From assembly GCF_024362695.1 (NCBI RefSeq), contig NC_065423.1, positions 3,837,001 to 3,901,000 on the forward strand: a DNA stretch of 64,000 bases, given 5' to 3'. Of this stretch, positions 42,291 to 53,843 are shown one piece after another. The translations under genes and the position numbers were made by a program. Position 1 is the stretch's first letter. The number at the start of each line of letters is the position of its first letter. This DNA comes from Pectinophora gossypiella. Taxonomy: Eukaryota > Arthropoda > Insecta > Lepidoptera > Gelechiidae. Under the pieces are notes generated by a model that saw only the letters and a program-made list of their open reading frames with translations, was not told where the DNA came from and searched no databases.

Positions 42291-42837
42291 CGATTAACAC
42301 CCGTAGTCTTGGAAACACGTGATATCAATTATCTTTGATCTAAACATGAATTCAAACTCATAAAGCTTAAATTTTCAATTTCAAGGCCAGAGTGAACAGG
42401 TACCTTCTGGGCGAGCTCCATTTGAGGCCTCGTCAATGCTTTTGTCAATGCAAATAAAAACGTCTGGGGCCAAGAGCAAATCCGTCAAAAGTAAAAAAAA
42501 ATCTTTCTAGGTCCGTAGTGTGTGGCATTTACTACATTTTTTTTTGTGCATGACACACTACTAAAAAACTTGGACATGCTCAGCGGCTTAAGTGTTCATG
42601 ATTCGGCCTTTAAAAAAAACATGTTTTCCTACTAACTCTTTATCTGATTTGATAGGAAAGGAAAAGTGACGAATAATCAAGTCAATCTGTTTTGAAAGAG
42701 GTATTAACGACATAATCCGATTTTGATGAGTATCCCTACGCCTCGTGTTTGTTTTCCAAACCCTGGCTAAGCCTATCGCTAAGCCTATGTACTTGATAGG
42801 CGCAGAAAGGCGGAGATTAGTCTAGTTTCCAACTAGT
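42291..42837. other. Intergenic stretch, no feature recognised
   Basis: gatctaaacatgaattcaaa at 42340 is a SINE3-type scrap in reverse. Rest unassigned. Confidence 0.4.
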
Positions 42838-43070
42838 CAAATCTGTTACTTTTGACTAAACATCAAAACACGAAATGACTATAGAATTTGTATGAAAAAG
42901 CGACATGCGACGTCATAGAGAAACGTGACAAAATGTCGCACTTATTATTACAGTGTTTTTTATTAAAATTCTTAAATAAGTTTAATTGAAATAAGATTTT
43001 TGTTTAGATTTATCTTTATTTTGTAATCAGAATTTTGTAATTTATCTTTATCCTAAGAAACTATCCATTT
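42838..43070 (-). mobile_element. MITE3 copy
   Basis: aaatctgttacttttgacta, aacatcaaaacacgaaatga, gacgtcatagagaaacgtga, then ttgtaatcagaattttgtaa. 43071-43292 is AT-rich and unassigned. Confidence 0.6.
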
Positions 43071-43292
43071 GTAACTTCTTGAATTCAAGTAGAATAATTA
43101 TAACAGTCATTGTATTTATTTATTATCAACAGTACAAATATTATTATATGATATATGACATTATTATAATTACATAAACGCACGCACCGGAGTAAACAGA
43201 GAGACACTAAGATGTTCTTATAGAAATACAGTGTGTTCAGGGACTATATTGAAAAACTTTTGTTAGTAATAATTTTGCAATAACTTGTAGTA

Positions 43293-43634
43293 GTCTTCTT
43301 CTATCGTGTGGGTTGTGAGGTGAATTACCAACCTCATCAACCCTGGTGTCAGGGTCACTATTGAGCCGCCGAAGGCCCGTGACATGGCTCATGTAACGAC
43401 TACTTACTTACACCAGTAAGTAGTAACCGGAACCAAAGGCTTAACGTGCCTTCCGAAACACGGATCATCTTACTTTCGGACAATCTGGTGATCAGCCAGT
43501 AATGTCCTAACCAAACTAGGGACCACAAAGTATTTTTTGTGATATGTCGCCACCGGTAATTGAACCCGGGACCTCCGGATCGTGAGCCCGACGTTCAACC
43601 TCTGGACCACAGAGGTACCATACGAGAAACGGGT
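43293..43634 (-). mobile_element. SINE2, full length
   Basis: Reverse copy: tail ttctatcgtgtgggttgtga at the left; head with ggtccagaggttgaacgt on the minus strand near 43600. About as complete as the 6.46-kb copy. Confidence 0.85.
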
Positions 43635-43639
43635 AGTAT

Positions 43640-44550
43640 AACTCAAGGACATTCGGCCAATCCCGTCAATCTCGAATAGGATCTCGTCATTTACGAGTAT
43701 TTTGATTAAGGATTGAATCCGAAAAATTCATTGATTTACCACTACCGTAGATAAAACGCTTGATACAAAACTGCGGCGAAAACTTGGCGCTTGTTTAGCT
43801 ATACATCCTTACACAGCGGTATATACATTCAATAATGTCAAATTAAGAAAGTACGCATCGTCTTATTGCGTATATTAGCGTGTGGTGCTTCGTAACCCGA
43901 CCGGGTTATTCTGCGACTCGGATTGACCGGAAGAACTTGTTTTAGTGTAAGTATTTTAAAATAAAATAATAATTTTGCTGGGTTTTACAGCGAAAATTAA
44001 AATGTTTAATACTATGATAACATGCACAATGTCATTACTTATTAGAAATATGATGTTCCATCCTTCTTTTTCGCTTTGAGCTTCTATTTTTGCAAGTTTT
44101 TACCACGCACTTCCCCGTGTTGCCACTTCGGCGCCTAGTCGCGCACTGAGGTAATGAACTGTCAACGTCGCTGTATTAACAGTAACTTTGAGTCCCACTT
44201 TTTGATGACGCTGATGTTCAATCTACGGTAGTAGATCTCGCGAAATCGGGATCCCGGGAAATAGAGATTGCATTCCCTAGTCGATACCATAGTGGACGGT
44301 CCATACAATACTCACGCCGCTCCCTGCTGTCGTGAAGTCTACGTCCTTATGACAACATTTAAGTCATTCACCTGTCCCTTCAAATTGTACCTCTATTCAA
44401 AACCATGTCGGCGTTTAGGTTTCAAGCTGTTTTGTCGAGTGTAAATATTGTTTTACAGGTGTGATATTGTGGCAGATATTATGGTTCAAATAACACCAGT
44501 TTTTGCTGGTTTTTGGTAGCCGATGTTTTTTTTATTTTTTACAATACCTA
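43640..44550. other. Repeat-poor unique stretch
   Basis: The longest piece without a recognised repeat. GC-richer at 44100-44350 (gtgttgccacttcggcgcct, tcgcgaaatcgggatcccgg). No splice-bounded open frame could be supported on either strand; it could hold a regulatory region or an unrecognised transposon. Confidence 0.4.
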
Positions 44551-44553
44551 AAA

Positions 44554-44893
44554 CCTCCTCTCCGTGTTCCAGTGGTTGAGCGTTGGGCTCACTATCCGGA
44601 GGTCCCAGGTCCCAATCCCGGTGGGAACATGTCACAAAAATCACTTTCTGATCCCTGGTTTGGTTAATGTCTAAACATTACAAGCTGATCTGCCGATCCG
44701 AAAGTAAGATTATCCGTGCTATGGAAGGCATATTAAGCCGTTGCATGTTGGTCCGGTTACTACGAGTACTCTTATGTAAGTACGTAGTCTTTGCATGAGT
44801 CATGTCAGGAGATTATGGCGGCTCAGTAATAAACCTGACACCAGATTTACTGAGGTTAGTCATTCACTTCACAACCCAGACGACAGGGGAAAA
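44554..44893 (+). mobile_element. SINE2, full length, diverged
   Basis: Head gtgttccagtggttgagcgt, ccaatcccggtgggaac; body ttatgtaagtacgtagtctt; end cacaacccagacgacagg. Confidence 0.8.
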
Positions 44894-44914
44894 CGATAGT
44901 ATTTTTTTTTGAAG

Positions 44915-45080
44915 TAACTTATAGTAGACATGCAAATTATATTAACTGCTTGGCCGGATAAATGGGGAGCGGAGAGGGCACTCACCCGGGATAAAATTTA
45001 AGACAACAGCGGGCGCATTGCGATAAGCGCTGAATTAGGGAAATCGTCAACCACGCCGGTGGGGTCGGTATAGTCCCGAT
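44915..45080 (-). repeat. Rep2 fragment
   Basis: ataaatggggagcggagag, gcgataagcgctgaattagg, aaccacgccggtggggtcgg. Confidence 0.6.
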
Positions 45081-45114
45081 TACTACTAGACATACAAACC
45101 TGTTTAGGTTTAGC

Positions 45115-45172
45115 AATCTTCTTCTATCGTGTAGGCTGTGAGGTGGATTACCAACCCCATCAACCCTGGTTA
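45115..45172 (-). mobile_element. SINE2 tail
   Basis: ttcttctatcgtgtaggctg and taccaaccccatcaaccctg. Confidence 0.65.
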
Positions 45173-45176
45173 GCGA

Positions 45177-45430
45177 TGTTCGTAAACCAATGTATGTAGG
45201 AAAGTAAGAATGCTATGTAAGGATAATGAATGGGAATTTGATTGTTTATGGTATGAAAGGAGGATGGTTAATGAATGGGACTTAGTGAGTTCTTAAAAGT
45301 AAGAAAGGGGAGTCTTTGGTGCGATGTCGGACGGGAGGGAGGATTTTGGTTTTAATATAAGGTGTGTGTGTATAAAAAGGAGTAAAGACATTTAAAAAAT
45401 ATCCGAGTTATTTCATTATCCCACATGTAT
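45177..45430 (+). other. Possible solo LTR
   Basis: A unit with a promoter-like tataaaaagg (45372-45381), then aaaatatccgagttatttca, and ends tg...ca (tgttcgtaaacc to tatcccaca). No matching flanking duplication and no second copy, so only a suggestion. Confidence 0.25.
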
Positions 45431-45767
45431 GTGTAATTTATGAAATGTTATAAAAATATTTCTAATTGAACAAATGAAAATAACAATGGATTTCAGGGTT
45501 GAAATTTCGTTTTTACGATTTAATTTACTTCTCTTCTCTTTCTTTAGGAATTATTAACGTGATAATGACCATTGGCTTTTTTACTTTTTTATTACGTCCG
45601 TGTCTTTGATTAAACGACCCTAATGCACTTTGCATGTTATTTATTATAACACGTCACATGATGTGTTTATTGAAATATTATGTTGAAGAAGCAATACAAT
45701 TATATTATTGCATGTAAAACATTTTTAATGCTAGTGAGAATTAGTTTCCTGTTTGGCTGAAATGAGG
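45431..45767. other. AT-rich stretch, nothing recognised
   Basis: No repeat from the window and no gene signal. Confidence 0.4.
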
Positions 45768-46035
45768 AGCTCGGTGGCGCAGCTGTTAATGCGCTCGGTC
45801 TACGATTGTTGAAGTTAAGCAACTTTCGCAAAGGCCGGTCATAGGATGGATGACCACAAAAAAAAGTTTTCATCTCGAGCTCCTCCGTGCTTCGGAAGGC
45901 ACGTTAAGCCGTTGGTCCCGGCTGCATTAGCAGTCGTTAATAACCACCATTCGTGGTTTAAGGCCCGATCTCCCTGTCCATCCATAGGGAAGGCCCGTGC
46001 CCCAGCAGTGGGGACGTTAATTGACTGGTGATGAT
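45768..46035 (+). mobile_element. SINE5, tRNA-headed
   Basis: Head gctcggtggcgcagctgtta then aatgcgctcggtctacgatt; body shares tgcttcggaaggcacgttaa with SINE1/SINE2 but continues with ggtttaaggcccgatctccc and ends ccagcagtggggacgttaat plus gatgatgatgg. Confidence 0.8.
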
Positions 46036-46194
46036 GATGGTTGATTCTATCTACTCAGCCTGTATCCAGCCACTTCTGGGTATAGGCGTCCTCTCTTTAA
46101 CGCCATCCTTTCCGGTCCTGTGCGAGTCTCATCCATTGCTTTCCGGCATACCTCCCAATGAGACCGTCAGACCGTCAAAAAGAGAAAAGTTTCA

Positions 46195-46405
46195 TATTTA
46201 GGGCATATGCTAAGACACGAAAGGTACCAGCTGCTGCAACTCATAATGATGGGCAAAGTCGCAGGAAAACGAAGAGTGGGTCGGAGGAGGAAGTCCTGGT
46301 TGCGTAATATCAGGGCGTGGACCGGGATCACGAGTGCGGTCGAACTGTTCCGCCTCGCGGGAGATAAGGATCAATCAGAGCTGATGGCCAACCTCCACTA
46401 GTTGG
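46195..46405 (+). mobile_element. LINE C-terminal RT fragment, second type
   Basis: Reads GHMLRHERYQLLQLIMMGKV, AGKRRVGRRRKSWLRNIRAW and TGITSAVELFRLAGDKDQ, then a stop at 46399. The G+R..GRRR.SWLRN.+.W form is the end of an endonuclease-RT polyprotein. 46036-46194 matches no host gene; 46406-46489 unassigned. Confidence 0.75.
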
Positions 46406-46489
46406 AGAGGCACCTGAAGAAGGAGAAGATACCTCACAATGTCATCCGGCCACCGGGCTGGTGGCCTGCCTCGATATCGCATATTGTGG

Positions 46490-46640
46490 ATGATTCACGT
46501 GGACTTAAACATATCTGAAGAGTGGGTGTAGACTGTACACCTCTGCCTACCCCTTCGGAGATCCCGGCGTGTTGCTGCGTTATACTATGTTTTGAGTTCT
46601 CTTCTTAACAAAGTCGCGGGCGGAATGCTAGTTTGTTTAT
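46490..46640 (+). repeat. Rep3 copy plus Helitron-like scrap
   Basis: gtggacttaaacatatctga, ctctgcctaccccttcggag, gatcccggcgtgttg. At 46613-46634 aaagtcgcgggcggaatgct then agt resembles a Lep1-type end. 46641-46817 unassigned. Confidence 0.45.
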
Positions 46641-46817
46641 AACAAAAACTTCCAACATTGATTTCCTTAGCACACCTGACATGAATAATTTCGTCTTTGT
46701 ATAACACAAAAAGTTTCGGATGTTTACACGCTTTAGCATTGGCATGAAACCAAGATCAAACAAAAAATTTCAAAACGGTCCGCGGTGGTCCGTGTTGCTC
46801 TATTATGAAAACGGACG

Positions 46818-47051
46818 TACGGTCACGTGTACTAATATGTATACACTTTGAAACCATGTCACATTAACTTTTTTGACAAATTAAACCGTAAGTCTCATTA
46901 AATGTCAACTATGATAGTGCGACAGGGTTCTAAAGTGGGTACACGCCACCGTTTGCCATGTACTTAGTTATGAGTCTTTTTGTAATTATTTCTTTTTATT
47001 TTGGTGCAATAAAGTGTATTTGTATTGTACATGATATTGCTCATGACTGTA
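46818..47051 (-). mobile_element. MITE2 split by a LINE tail
   Basis: tacggtcacgtgtactaata at left and attgctcatgactgta at right. A piece at 46943-47030 ending ggtgcaataaagtgtatttg lies within, with gtac at both joints. Confidence 0.7.
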
Positions 47052-47059
47052 CCTGTTAA

Positions 47060-47140
47060 CCATGACTTTCCAGGCTACGTTCCCCAAAAATATAGGTGGC
47101 GCTGTCCAGATTTTACGTGATTATAACCTATTCTCTTTTC
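47060..47140 (-). repeat. Rep1 end fragment
   Basis: gactttccaggctacgttcc, ccaaaaatataggtggcgct. Confidence 0.6.
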
Positions 47141-47227
47141 GTGTACCCATCGAAAGTTGCTTAACTTCAACAATCGCAGACCGAGCGCGTAGATAGAATC
47201 AACCACGTGATGTCAATAGGCTAGTTT

Positions 47228-47300
47228 TCAACTAGTCAAATCAGTTACCTTTTACTAAACGTCAAAACATGAAATTACTAAGGAAATTGTATGAAAAAGC
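47228..47300 (-). mobile_element. MITE3 end
   Basis: aactagtcaaatcagttacc, ttactaaacgtcaaaacatg, then cut at gaaaaagc. Confidence 0.55.
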
Positions 47301-47339
47301 AAATATAAAAAATGCAAAAACTTACAAATACAAGCAACA

Positions 47340-47810
47340 AAAATACAATTGCTCTCTATTTCTCTTTTGTTTTTTCCTGTTTGTGCGATAAAATATTTGT
47401 TTATTTTATGTTAATTGCTATCCAAAATTCTCGGCTAAGTAAATTAAATTCATCTTTCTTGTGGTTATGTATACGTTTTTACAATAAAATACCAGTCAGT
47501 ATTTTGAATTTGTCAGAAAATAAATTGAAAGCTCATATTGTGATTGAAAATTGAAATGAAAATTAATGATTACCTAAATGATAAAAATGCATGGTATTAA
47601 ATATGTTTCTCTAGTTATTAAATAACTTGTAATGTATACCTATATTAATTTAAAAGATGTGTTGCTGTTGCAGTTTCTTGACATTTCTTCTCTTCAGCCA
47701 TAACACCTTGCGAAATGACATAGATTCAAAAATGTTACATTGACCTTCAACAAGTTTATCTATGATAATTACGTTGAATAAATGATTCAGATTCTGATTC
47801 TGACAGAGAA
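47340..47810 (+). mobile_element. CR1/Jockey-like LINE, RT end and 3' UTR
   Basis: The frame holds IQNSRLSKLNSSFLWLCIRF, YNKIPVSILNLSENKLKAHI and ends early; a further broken frame codes for NDYLNDKNAWY-like text. 3' UTR: aaatgacatagattcaaaaa, tgataattacgttgaataaa. Parallel to the copy at 60.9-61.3 kb in the second Gr gene. Confidence 0.75.
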
Positions 47811-48429
47811 GTACTTTCTCATAATTTGTAATGTTTAGTATATTAGTAGGGATTCTAGCAGCCTAACAACAGTACGTATTGTATGGAATAAAACTCTCAT
47901 CTACGCCTGCCCCGCATATAAATTAGACCAAGCAAAACAAACGCCGTAACCTAAATTAACTCGACTGGAATCGAACGCGGGGCCTTCAATATCCCGTTAG
48001 GTGGTGAAGTTAAATCATTATACAATGCAGTTAGTCGTGAGACCCGTCTTAGTGATGTGTCGTTCCCGGGACATCCACTTTGGGAATGTTTCGGCAGTAA
48101 ATAAGCGCAAAAGTTATGTAAAGAAATAAATAAATTGAAATTTAAAAAAAACCCCTGGCCAAAAAAAGTACGTAATATTTAAAGTAAGTACGTATTATGA
48201 CACAGAAACATAAAGAGAACTAGTTAAGACAAATCCAACGAGCCCAGCAAACTCGATGGGTTTACTAAAAGGCAGTCCAGGGTTACGTCTTCGAGCCCTA
48301 ACAGCAGACCAGCTCAGTGGTTTCAGAAGACATTAGTGTTTCAAATGTCAGATCCCACATATGCTTGCAAGCAAACTGAGCGTGTAATATTCCTATGATG
48401 AGATGACCTTGAAGACCTGAACCGATTTC
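47811..48429. other. Intergenic stretch, no feature recognised
   Basis: Contains a tRNA-like scrap near 47970 (ggaatcgaacgcggggcctt). No gene supported. Confidence 0.4.
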
Positions 48430-48700
<271 letters not shown>

Positions 48701-48844
48701 GAGCTTCACTACCTAGCCTTTAGGCAGATAGGATCAGAGTACAAAGAAACAACAATTTGGAGAAAAGAGCAGCCAGTCTCCATACCATTAAAGAGTTTTT
48801 TACAACAGGAACATGGCGCATCAGAGGCGGTGACATTTGCATAA

Positions 48845-48922
48845 CAACAGTTTATATACGTCCCACTGTTGGGCCTCCCTTCAATCAACCGGAGCGGAAG
48901 GGGGAGCATACCCCACCACACT
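48845..48922 (-). mobile_element. SINE1 3' fragment
   Basis: tatatacgtcccactgttgg, tcaatcaaccggagcggaag, gagcataccccaccacac. Confidence 0.7.
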
Positions 48923-48924
48923 AT

Positions 48925-49378
48925 ACAGGGTGTTAGTGACATCGTAACAAATACTCAGGGGGATGATTTAGACCGAGATTCTGAGTTGATATCAAGTGAA
49001 ATTTGTTTAGTTTTTTTTTAATTATTTTCTTTTCTATACTTTTGCGTTGGAAATTCCACTTGATATTAACTCAGGATTATCAGCTGAATCATCCTTCTCA
49101 GTATTCGTTACGATGTCACTTACACCCCGTACATGTACATACGGTAGCCATACAAGTAGGTATGGGTGTTAGTGACCCCGTAACGAATACTGAGGGGGAT
49201 GATTCAGACCATGATTCTGAGTTGATATAAAGTGGAATTTCTTGTCAAAAAATTAATGAATATTGTGTTTTTTATTTTTGTTATTTTTTTTTTCCGATCC
49301 TTACTTTTGCGACGGAAAATTCCATTTGATATCAACTCAGAATCAAGTTTTCGTTACGATGTCACTAACATCCTGTAT
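48925..49378. mobile_element. MITE1 dimer
   Basis: Unit 1 (48925-49138) and unit 2 (49163-49378), each with folding arms (gatgatttagaccgagattc / tcaggattatcagctgaatc; gatgattcagaccatgattc / aactcagaatcaagtttt). Joined by ggtagccatacaagtaggta. Outer ends cagggtgttagtgacatcg and its inverse. Confidence 0.85.
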
Positions 49379-49467
49379 TTTCGTGCGAATACACATTTCT
49401 TAAAACATTTTTGTACTGAAGTATTTAGATATTATTTGAAAGATAAAAGGTGCCGCTATATTTATAA

Positions 49468-49900
49468 AAATAAAATTTTTAACAAAAAAAAACCGACTTC
49501 AAACGCAAAACTAAAAAGCAATAAATAAATTTACTTCGCACAAAGTAATTAGTACGTATTTTCAATTAGTTAATTAATTTATAATTCTGAAGCCGGTGCC
49601 AAGGAAATGCTACAACGAAGTACCGATTCATATATTTTTCAATACTGATTGTTTTGTAATATTTTGTTTGACATTGTTTTGTAATTGCTTTGATATAGGT
49701 ATTAAACAATATTGTGTGTACATAGTAATTTGATATTGTAGTAGGGTTGTTGTAGCATTTACTTGGCACCGACTTCAGAATTATAAATTAATTAACTAAT
49801 TGAAAATACGTACTAATTACTTTGTGCGAAGTAAATTTATTTATTGCTTTTTAGTTTTGCGTTTGAAGTCGGTTTTTTTTTGTTAAAAATTTTATTTTAT
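49468..49900. repeat. Long hairpin, arms about 145 bp
   Basis: Left arm 49468-49616 (ttaacaaaaaaaaaccgact, ttacttcgcacaaagtaatt, aagccggtgccaagg) is almost perfectly inverted at 49749-49900, around 132 bp of unique spacer. It forms the left border of a compound unit reaching 51490. Confidence 0.85.
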
Positions 49901-50024
49901 TTTACGATTTTAAGTGATGGTTAGACCGAGCAAGGATGCAGACAGACAGATTTTCTGATTTATATTCATATATAATAATATAATATATTATTAGTAGTGA
50001 TCACAATTATTATTGATGAACATG

Positions 50025-50155
50025 TTTACACACACACTCACACACGCGCTAACGCACACGAGCACACGCGCACGTACACACGCACACACACAGATACACG
50101 CACACACACAGACACACGCACACACACACACACACATGTGTATGTGTACATACAC
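50025..50155. repeat. (CA)n-rich tract
   Basis: Imperfect CA/CG-containing run (acacgcgctaacgcacacga and similar), ending catacacacatgtgg. Frames through it are low complexity. Confidence 0.85.
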
Positions 50156-50285
50156 ACATGTGGTTGTCAGTGGAAGCTGCTATCATACACACTCACGCAT
50201 ACATATAGATACAGTAGATTTCGCGTGGTTCGCTCGCTGCTAAAGCAGCTCGCGTGTCCTGTTTATTCGAAACTGTCCCTCTTCG

Positions 50286-51250
50286 TATGGCGGCCATCTT
50301 GTTTTTCAGCCATTTTGTTTTTTTTCACCGGCGACAGAATTTGACCAAGATTTAAATGGGTGTCGTGGAAACAAACAAAATCCAGGTGCAATAGGTTTGC
50401 CAGACCGTAGGATGTCTCCCTGATTGGGAGCAGTTTTCAAAGATGACGTTCCGATCACACCCCTATACATCATTTTTACCCCCAAGACATTTTCTGGAAA
50501 AACAAAATTTTGTATGGCGGCCATCTTGTTTTTTCGCCATTTTGTATTTTTTTCACCGGCCATTAAATTCGACCAAGATTTAAATAGGTTTCGTGAAAGA
50601 AAAATTGGTTCAGGTGTGATAGTTTCGCCAGGCCGTAGGGTGTCACCCTGATGCGGAGCAGTTTTCGAAAATCAGGAAGTATTTCCATACTTAACATGAC
50701 GATCCAATCACAACCCCGATATATATTTTATATCCCGAGACATTTTCTGAAAAAACAAAATTGTGTATGGCGGCCATCTTGTTTTTCCGCCATTTTGTTT
50801 TTTTTTTTACGCGCTATGGAATTTGACCAAGATTTAAATAAGTGCTCTGAAAGAAATATTGGTTCACGTGCGATAGTTTTGCCAGGCCGTAGAGTATCTC
50901 TCTGATGCGGAGCAGTTTTTGGTGACCAGAAAGTATTTCCGTACTCTACATGACGTTTTGAGTAAGCGCCCCATACATTATTTTTACCCAAACGGGCTTC
51001 TTCCAAAATCGACAAAATTTTGTATGGCGGCCATCTTTTTTTTCCGCCATTTTGTTTTTTTGCACCGGCGATTGAATTTGATCAAGATTTAAATACGTTT
51101 CGTGAAAGAAAAATTGCTCCAGGTTGTATAGTTTTGCCAGGCCATAGGGTATCTCCCTGATGCTGACCAGTTTTCGAAGGTCGGGAAGTTTTCCCGAAGC
51201 TTAAAGATCGATCCGATCAATATGACTTTACAAACGCACTAGTCGCTCCT
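50286..51250 (+). repeat. Four tandem units of 229-257 bp
   Basis: Each unit opens tatggcggccatctt (50286, 50515, 50766, 51023) and repeats cgccattttg, aatttgaccaagatttaaat, gccaggccgtag, gtatctccctgatgc and ggagcagttttcgaa in the same order. Units are diverged, and no frame is conserved. The arrays read as a minisatellite inside the compound element. Confidence 0.85.
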
Positions 51251-51279
51251 ACGATTTTTGAAAATTCCCCTCGATTTCT

Positions 51280-51398
51280 CTGGTCTTCCATCATCAGATC
51301 CTGACTTCCTTGACATGGGACCCCCTTGGGTATATCTCCTTTCAAACAAAAAAAGAATTATCAAAATCGGTTCATATACGACGAAGATATGCCCGAAC

Positions 51399-51444
<46 letters not shown>

Positions 51445-51490
51445 CGGTCGAATTGAGAACCTCCTCCTTTTTTGAAGTCGGTAAAAATGT
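51280..51490 (+). repeat. Right end of the compound unit, with poly(A)
   Basis: tcatcagatcctgacttcct, gggtatatctcctttcaaac, tcaaaatcggttcatatacg, an A run (51407-51440), then cctcctccttttttgaagtc and ggt. The terminal gaagtcggt is the inverse of the accgacttc in the hairpin arms. 51491-51935 unassigned, AT-rich. Confidence 0.55.
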
Positions 51491-51935
51491 GGTACATACC
51501 TCACTATACTGGAGTGTTTGTCAGTCATTACGATAGTAACAATATGAAATAACACTCGAGATAACAATTGATTACCTCCTGCAATGATCTATAAAAATAT
51601 TTACTAGGTTTCTGGGGGAAAAGCTTTAATAAAGTAGGTAACAATAACAATAAATAATTGCGTAACTGAATCAATAATATTTTAATTAGCCAAACAATCT
51701 ATTGTATTGTTTAGGTATTAATTAATCAAAATAGCCATCGTAAAGGAGATTTTTGATATTAAGTATTTGAAACTTCCGTCTCAAAATTATATCAAAATTG
51801 ACATAATATTTATGAATCTATACTAATAATTATCTATTTTTCGTGTCGCCATCGAAATAAAGCTTATACTAAATGTATCCGCCTGAAAATGTCGCAAACA
51901 TTATAAATGCAAAAGTAACTCTGTACCCCCTCCGG

Positions 51936-51997
51936 TTGATTGAGGGGAGGCCTGTGCCCAGCAGTGGGACGTAAGTAGGCTGTTTATGTTATGTTAT
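51936..51997 (+). mobile_element. SINE1 3' fragment
   Basis: cctccggttgattgagggga, ggcctgtgcccagcagtggg, ctgtttatgttatgttatg. Confidence 0.8.
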
Positions 51998-52150
51998 GTA
52001 ACTGTCTATCTGTTACCTTTTCACGCTTAAACCGCTGAACCGATTTAGATAAAATTTGGTATGGAGATAGTTTTAGACCAAGAGAAAAATGTAAGGTTGT
52101 TTTTATTCCGGAAATCACCCCCTACGGGAATGAAAAGGGGATGGAAAAAA
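51998..52150 (+). mobile_element. Helitron-like (Lep1-type) fragment
   Basis: ttttcacgcttaaaccgctg, aaccgatttagataaaattt, ggtatggagatagttttaga, ttccggaaatcaccccctac. Resembles the 19.1-kb fragment in its cacgc...actgaa block. Confidence 0.45.
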
Positions 52151-52407
52151 TATCGATTAAACTGAAGTAATTACTAGAAATAAAAGTTTAACAACTTCAT
52201 TGAAGTATTGTAAGAATTTATTATGAGTTGTTTTTAACGACTAAGGTGCTTCAGATGGCAATTAAAAGTAGTAAACACGTAGATAAGATAGATATGACAA
52301 CTTAATGAGATTGAAGATGGATCGTGTGGTACGTTTGTTTTCCTTCCAATGAGGTAATGTAGCTTCTCTTCTGGAAGCGCGTAAAATACTAAGTCAAAAC
52401 ACGGGGG

Positions 52408-52690
52408 TTAAAAAGGCCACATCAAAGCAATTCATCTAACAAAGCAATATTGCAATTTGACATTTGCACATATAAAAGTAAGTGCGCAATGCACACGATT
52501 CGCGGGTCGCGGGTTGATGAGGTTGGTATTCCACCTCACAACCCACACGATAAAAAATAATGATAAAAAAAATATTTAGGTAAAACCTACGACACACATA
52601 TAAGTACATAAAGAAGAAGAATGCACACAAATGTCAAATAGCAATATTGCTTTTTTAGATGAATTGCTTGTGGCATTTTTAACCCCCAGG
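52408..52690. mobile_element. FB1 foldback carrying a SINE2 tail
   Basis: Arms gggggttaaaaaggccacat, caaagcaattcatctaac, gcaatattgcaatttgacat at left and caaatgtcaaatagcaatat, gatgaattgcttgtggcatt, tttaacccccag at right. A SINE2 tail (gttgatgaggttggtattcc) sits inside at 52508-52552. 52151-52407 unassigned. Confidence 0.7.
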
Positions 52691-52844
52691 TAGGCCCCAC
52701 ATTGGTCTTAGATTTAAGCAGTTTAAGTCACGGAATAGAACACAGAGGTTCGAAGAAACGCGATAAATATGATACTTCAACTTTGCACTCCATTTTTCCG
52801 CAAACTCTATGACTCACGGAGCTCCGCGATGGCATATTAAAAGG

Positions 52845-53000
52845 TCGTCTTGTGTATTATAATAACCTGCAGGATAAATGCGTTTTGTGTGCGAACGATG
52901 TGGCAAAAAATGCCGCGCTGCTATAGGGATCTATAGCCATCGGCGGCGCTGCGGGAACCCGTAGACTCACAAGTGCTGCAAGAATCATCTACGATAGATG
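52845..53000 (+). mobile_element. LINE C-terminal zinc-finger tail, second type
   Basis: Reads FVCERCGKKCRAAIGIYSHR, RRCGNP, stop: same C..C....C...IGI.SH...C finger as at 23.87 kb but a different family. An AT-rich tail follows. 53001-53309 unassigned. Confidence 0.65.
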
Positions 53001-53309
53001 CTGTGGCCAATGATGCAGGATAAAATAAAAAAACAAATATCGACTATCATGCAAGGAGATCCCTCGTTATCACAGAAAAGCTAAAAACCTTAGTATGATC
53101 GGCTATTTATCAAAAAAACAATTTTGATAAGTAATGATAAATTGCACCCTATCACATAATTTCTTTACACATAAAAGTTTCTAATACAAAATTTGCGTTA
53201 GGGCCTTTCTAACCTCTTTCTTCTTTGTAATAAATCGTAAGGGAAATGAATAACAAAAACTGCCTATCTAATATATAATCTTTGTCTGATTGCTACACAC
53301 ACACACAGA

Positions 53310-53595
53310 ACAGTTTGTTGTGACAGTTGGTACGTAGAACGCTTGCCTCTCACTTTGAGGTCGCAGGTTCGAATCCAGCACAGGCCTAAACCAATTATTG
53401 TCTCGTGCTCAGCGATGAAGGAAAACATCCTGAGGAAGCTTATATTCCCGAGAAATGTATTTTCGGAGGTATGTGACCTAATCACCATTGGGCTGGTTTT
53501 CCAGTCGCTTTTATAAAAATGGATCTGTCAAATCTTCAGGATAGATAAGCGGACCCTGTTGAAAACGGGATAATGCTACGGGGATGATGATGTGT
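53310..53595 (+). mobile_element. SINE3, internally deleted
   Basis: Head ggtacgtagaacgcttgcct, aggttcgaatccagcacag; about 40 bases of the gaatttgttttcaaattcat region missing; ends ggataatgctacggggatga. Confidence 0.8.
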
Positions 53596-53843
53596 GTATA
53601 GTATTTAGACTTATATAGATTCCGTTAGATTTCAAATTTCGTTTGGCATGTTTAGTGAGTCAATAGAAGCCACGTGATGTTTGGTTGTGCTATCTTATTT
53701 ATGTTAGCTTACAGGGAAGCCACTAGAAAAATAAACTAGTTGGCACGTGCCCTTACTATCTAATTTCATCGTAGTTTGTACGTATTGCTTTGGACTGCTT
53801 ATGTCTATGTGACTGCGGCGCTAGTGTTGCAGAAACCGCGTAG

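Noticed and set aside
50286..51250. CRISPR-like regular repetition
   Set aside because: Units of about 240 bp are diverged throughout, without short identical repeats and unique spacers; the genome is eukaryotic.
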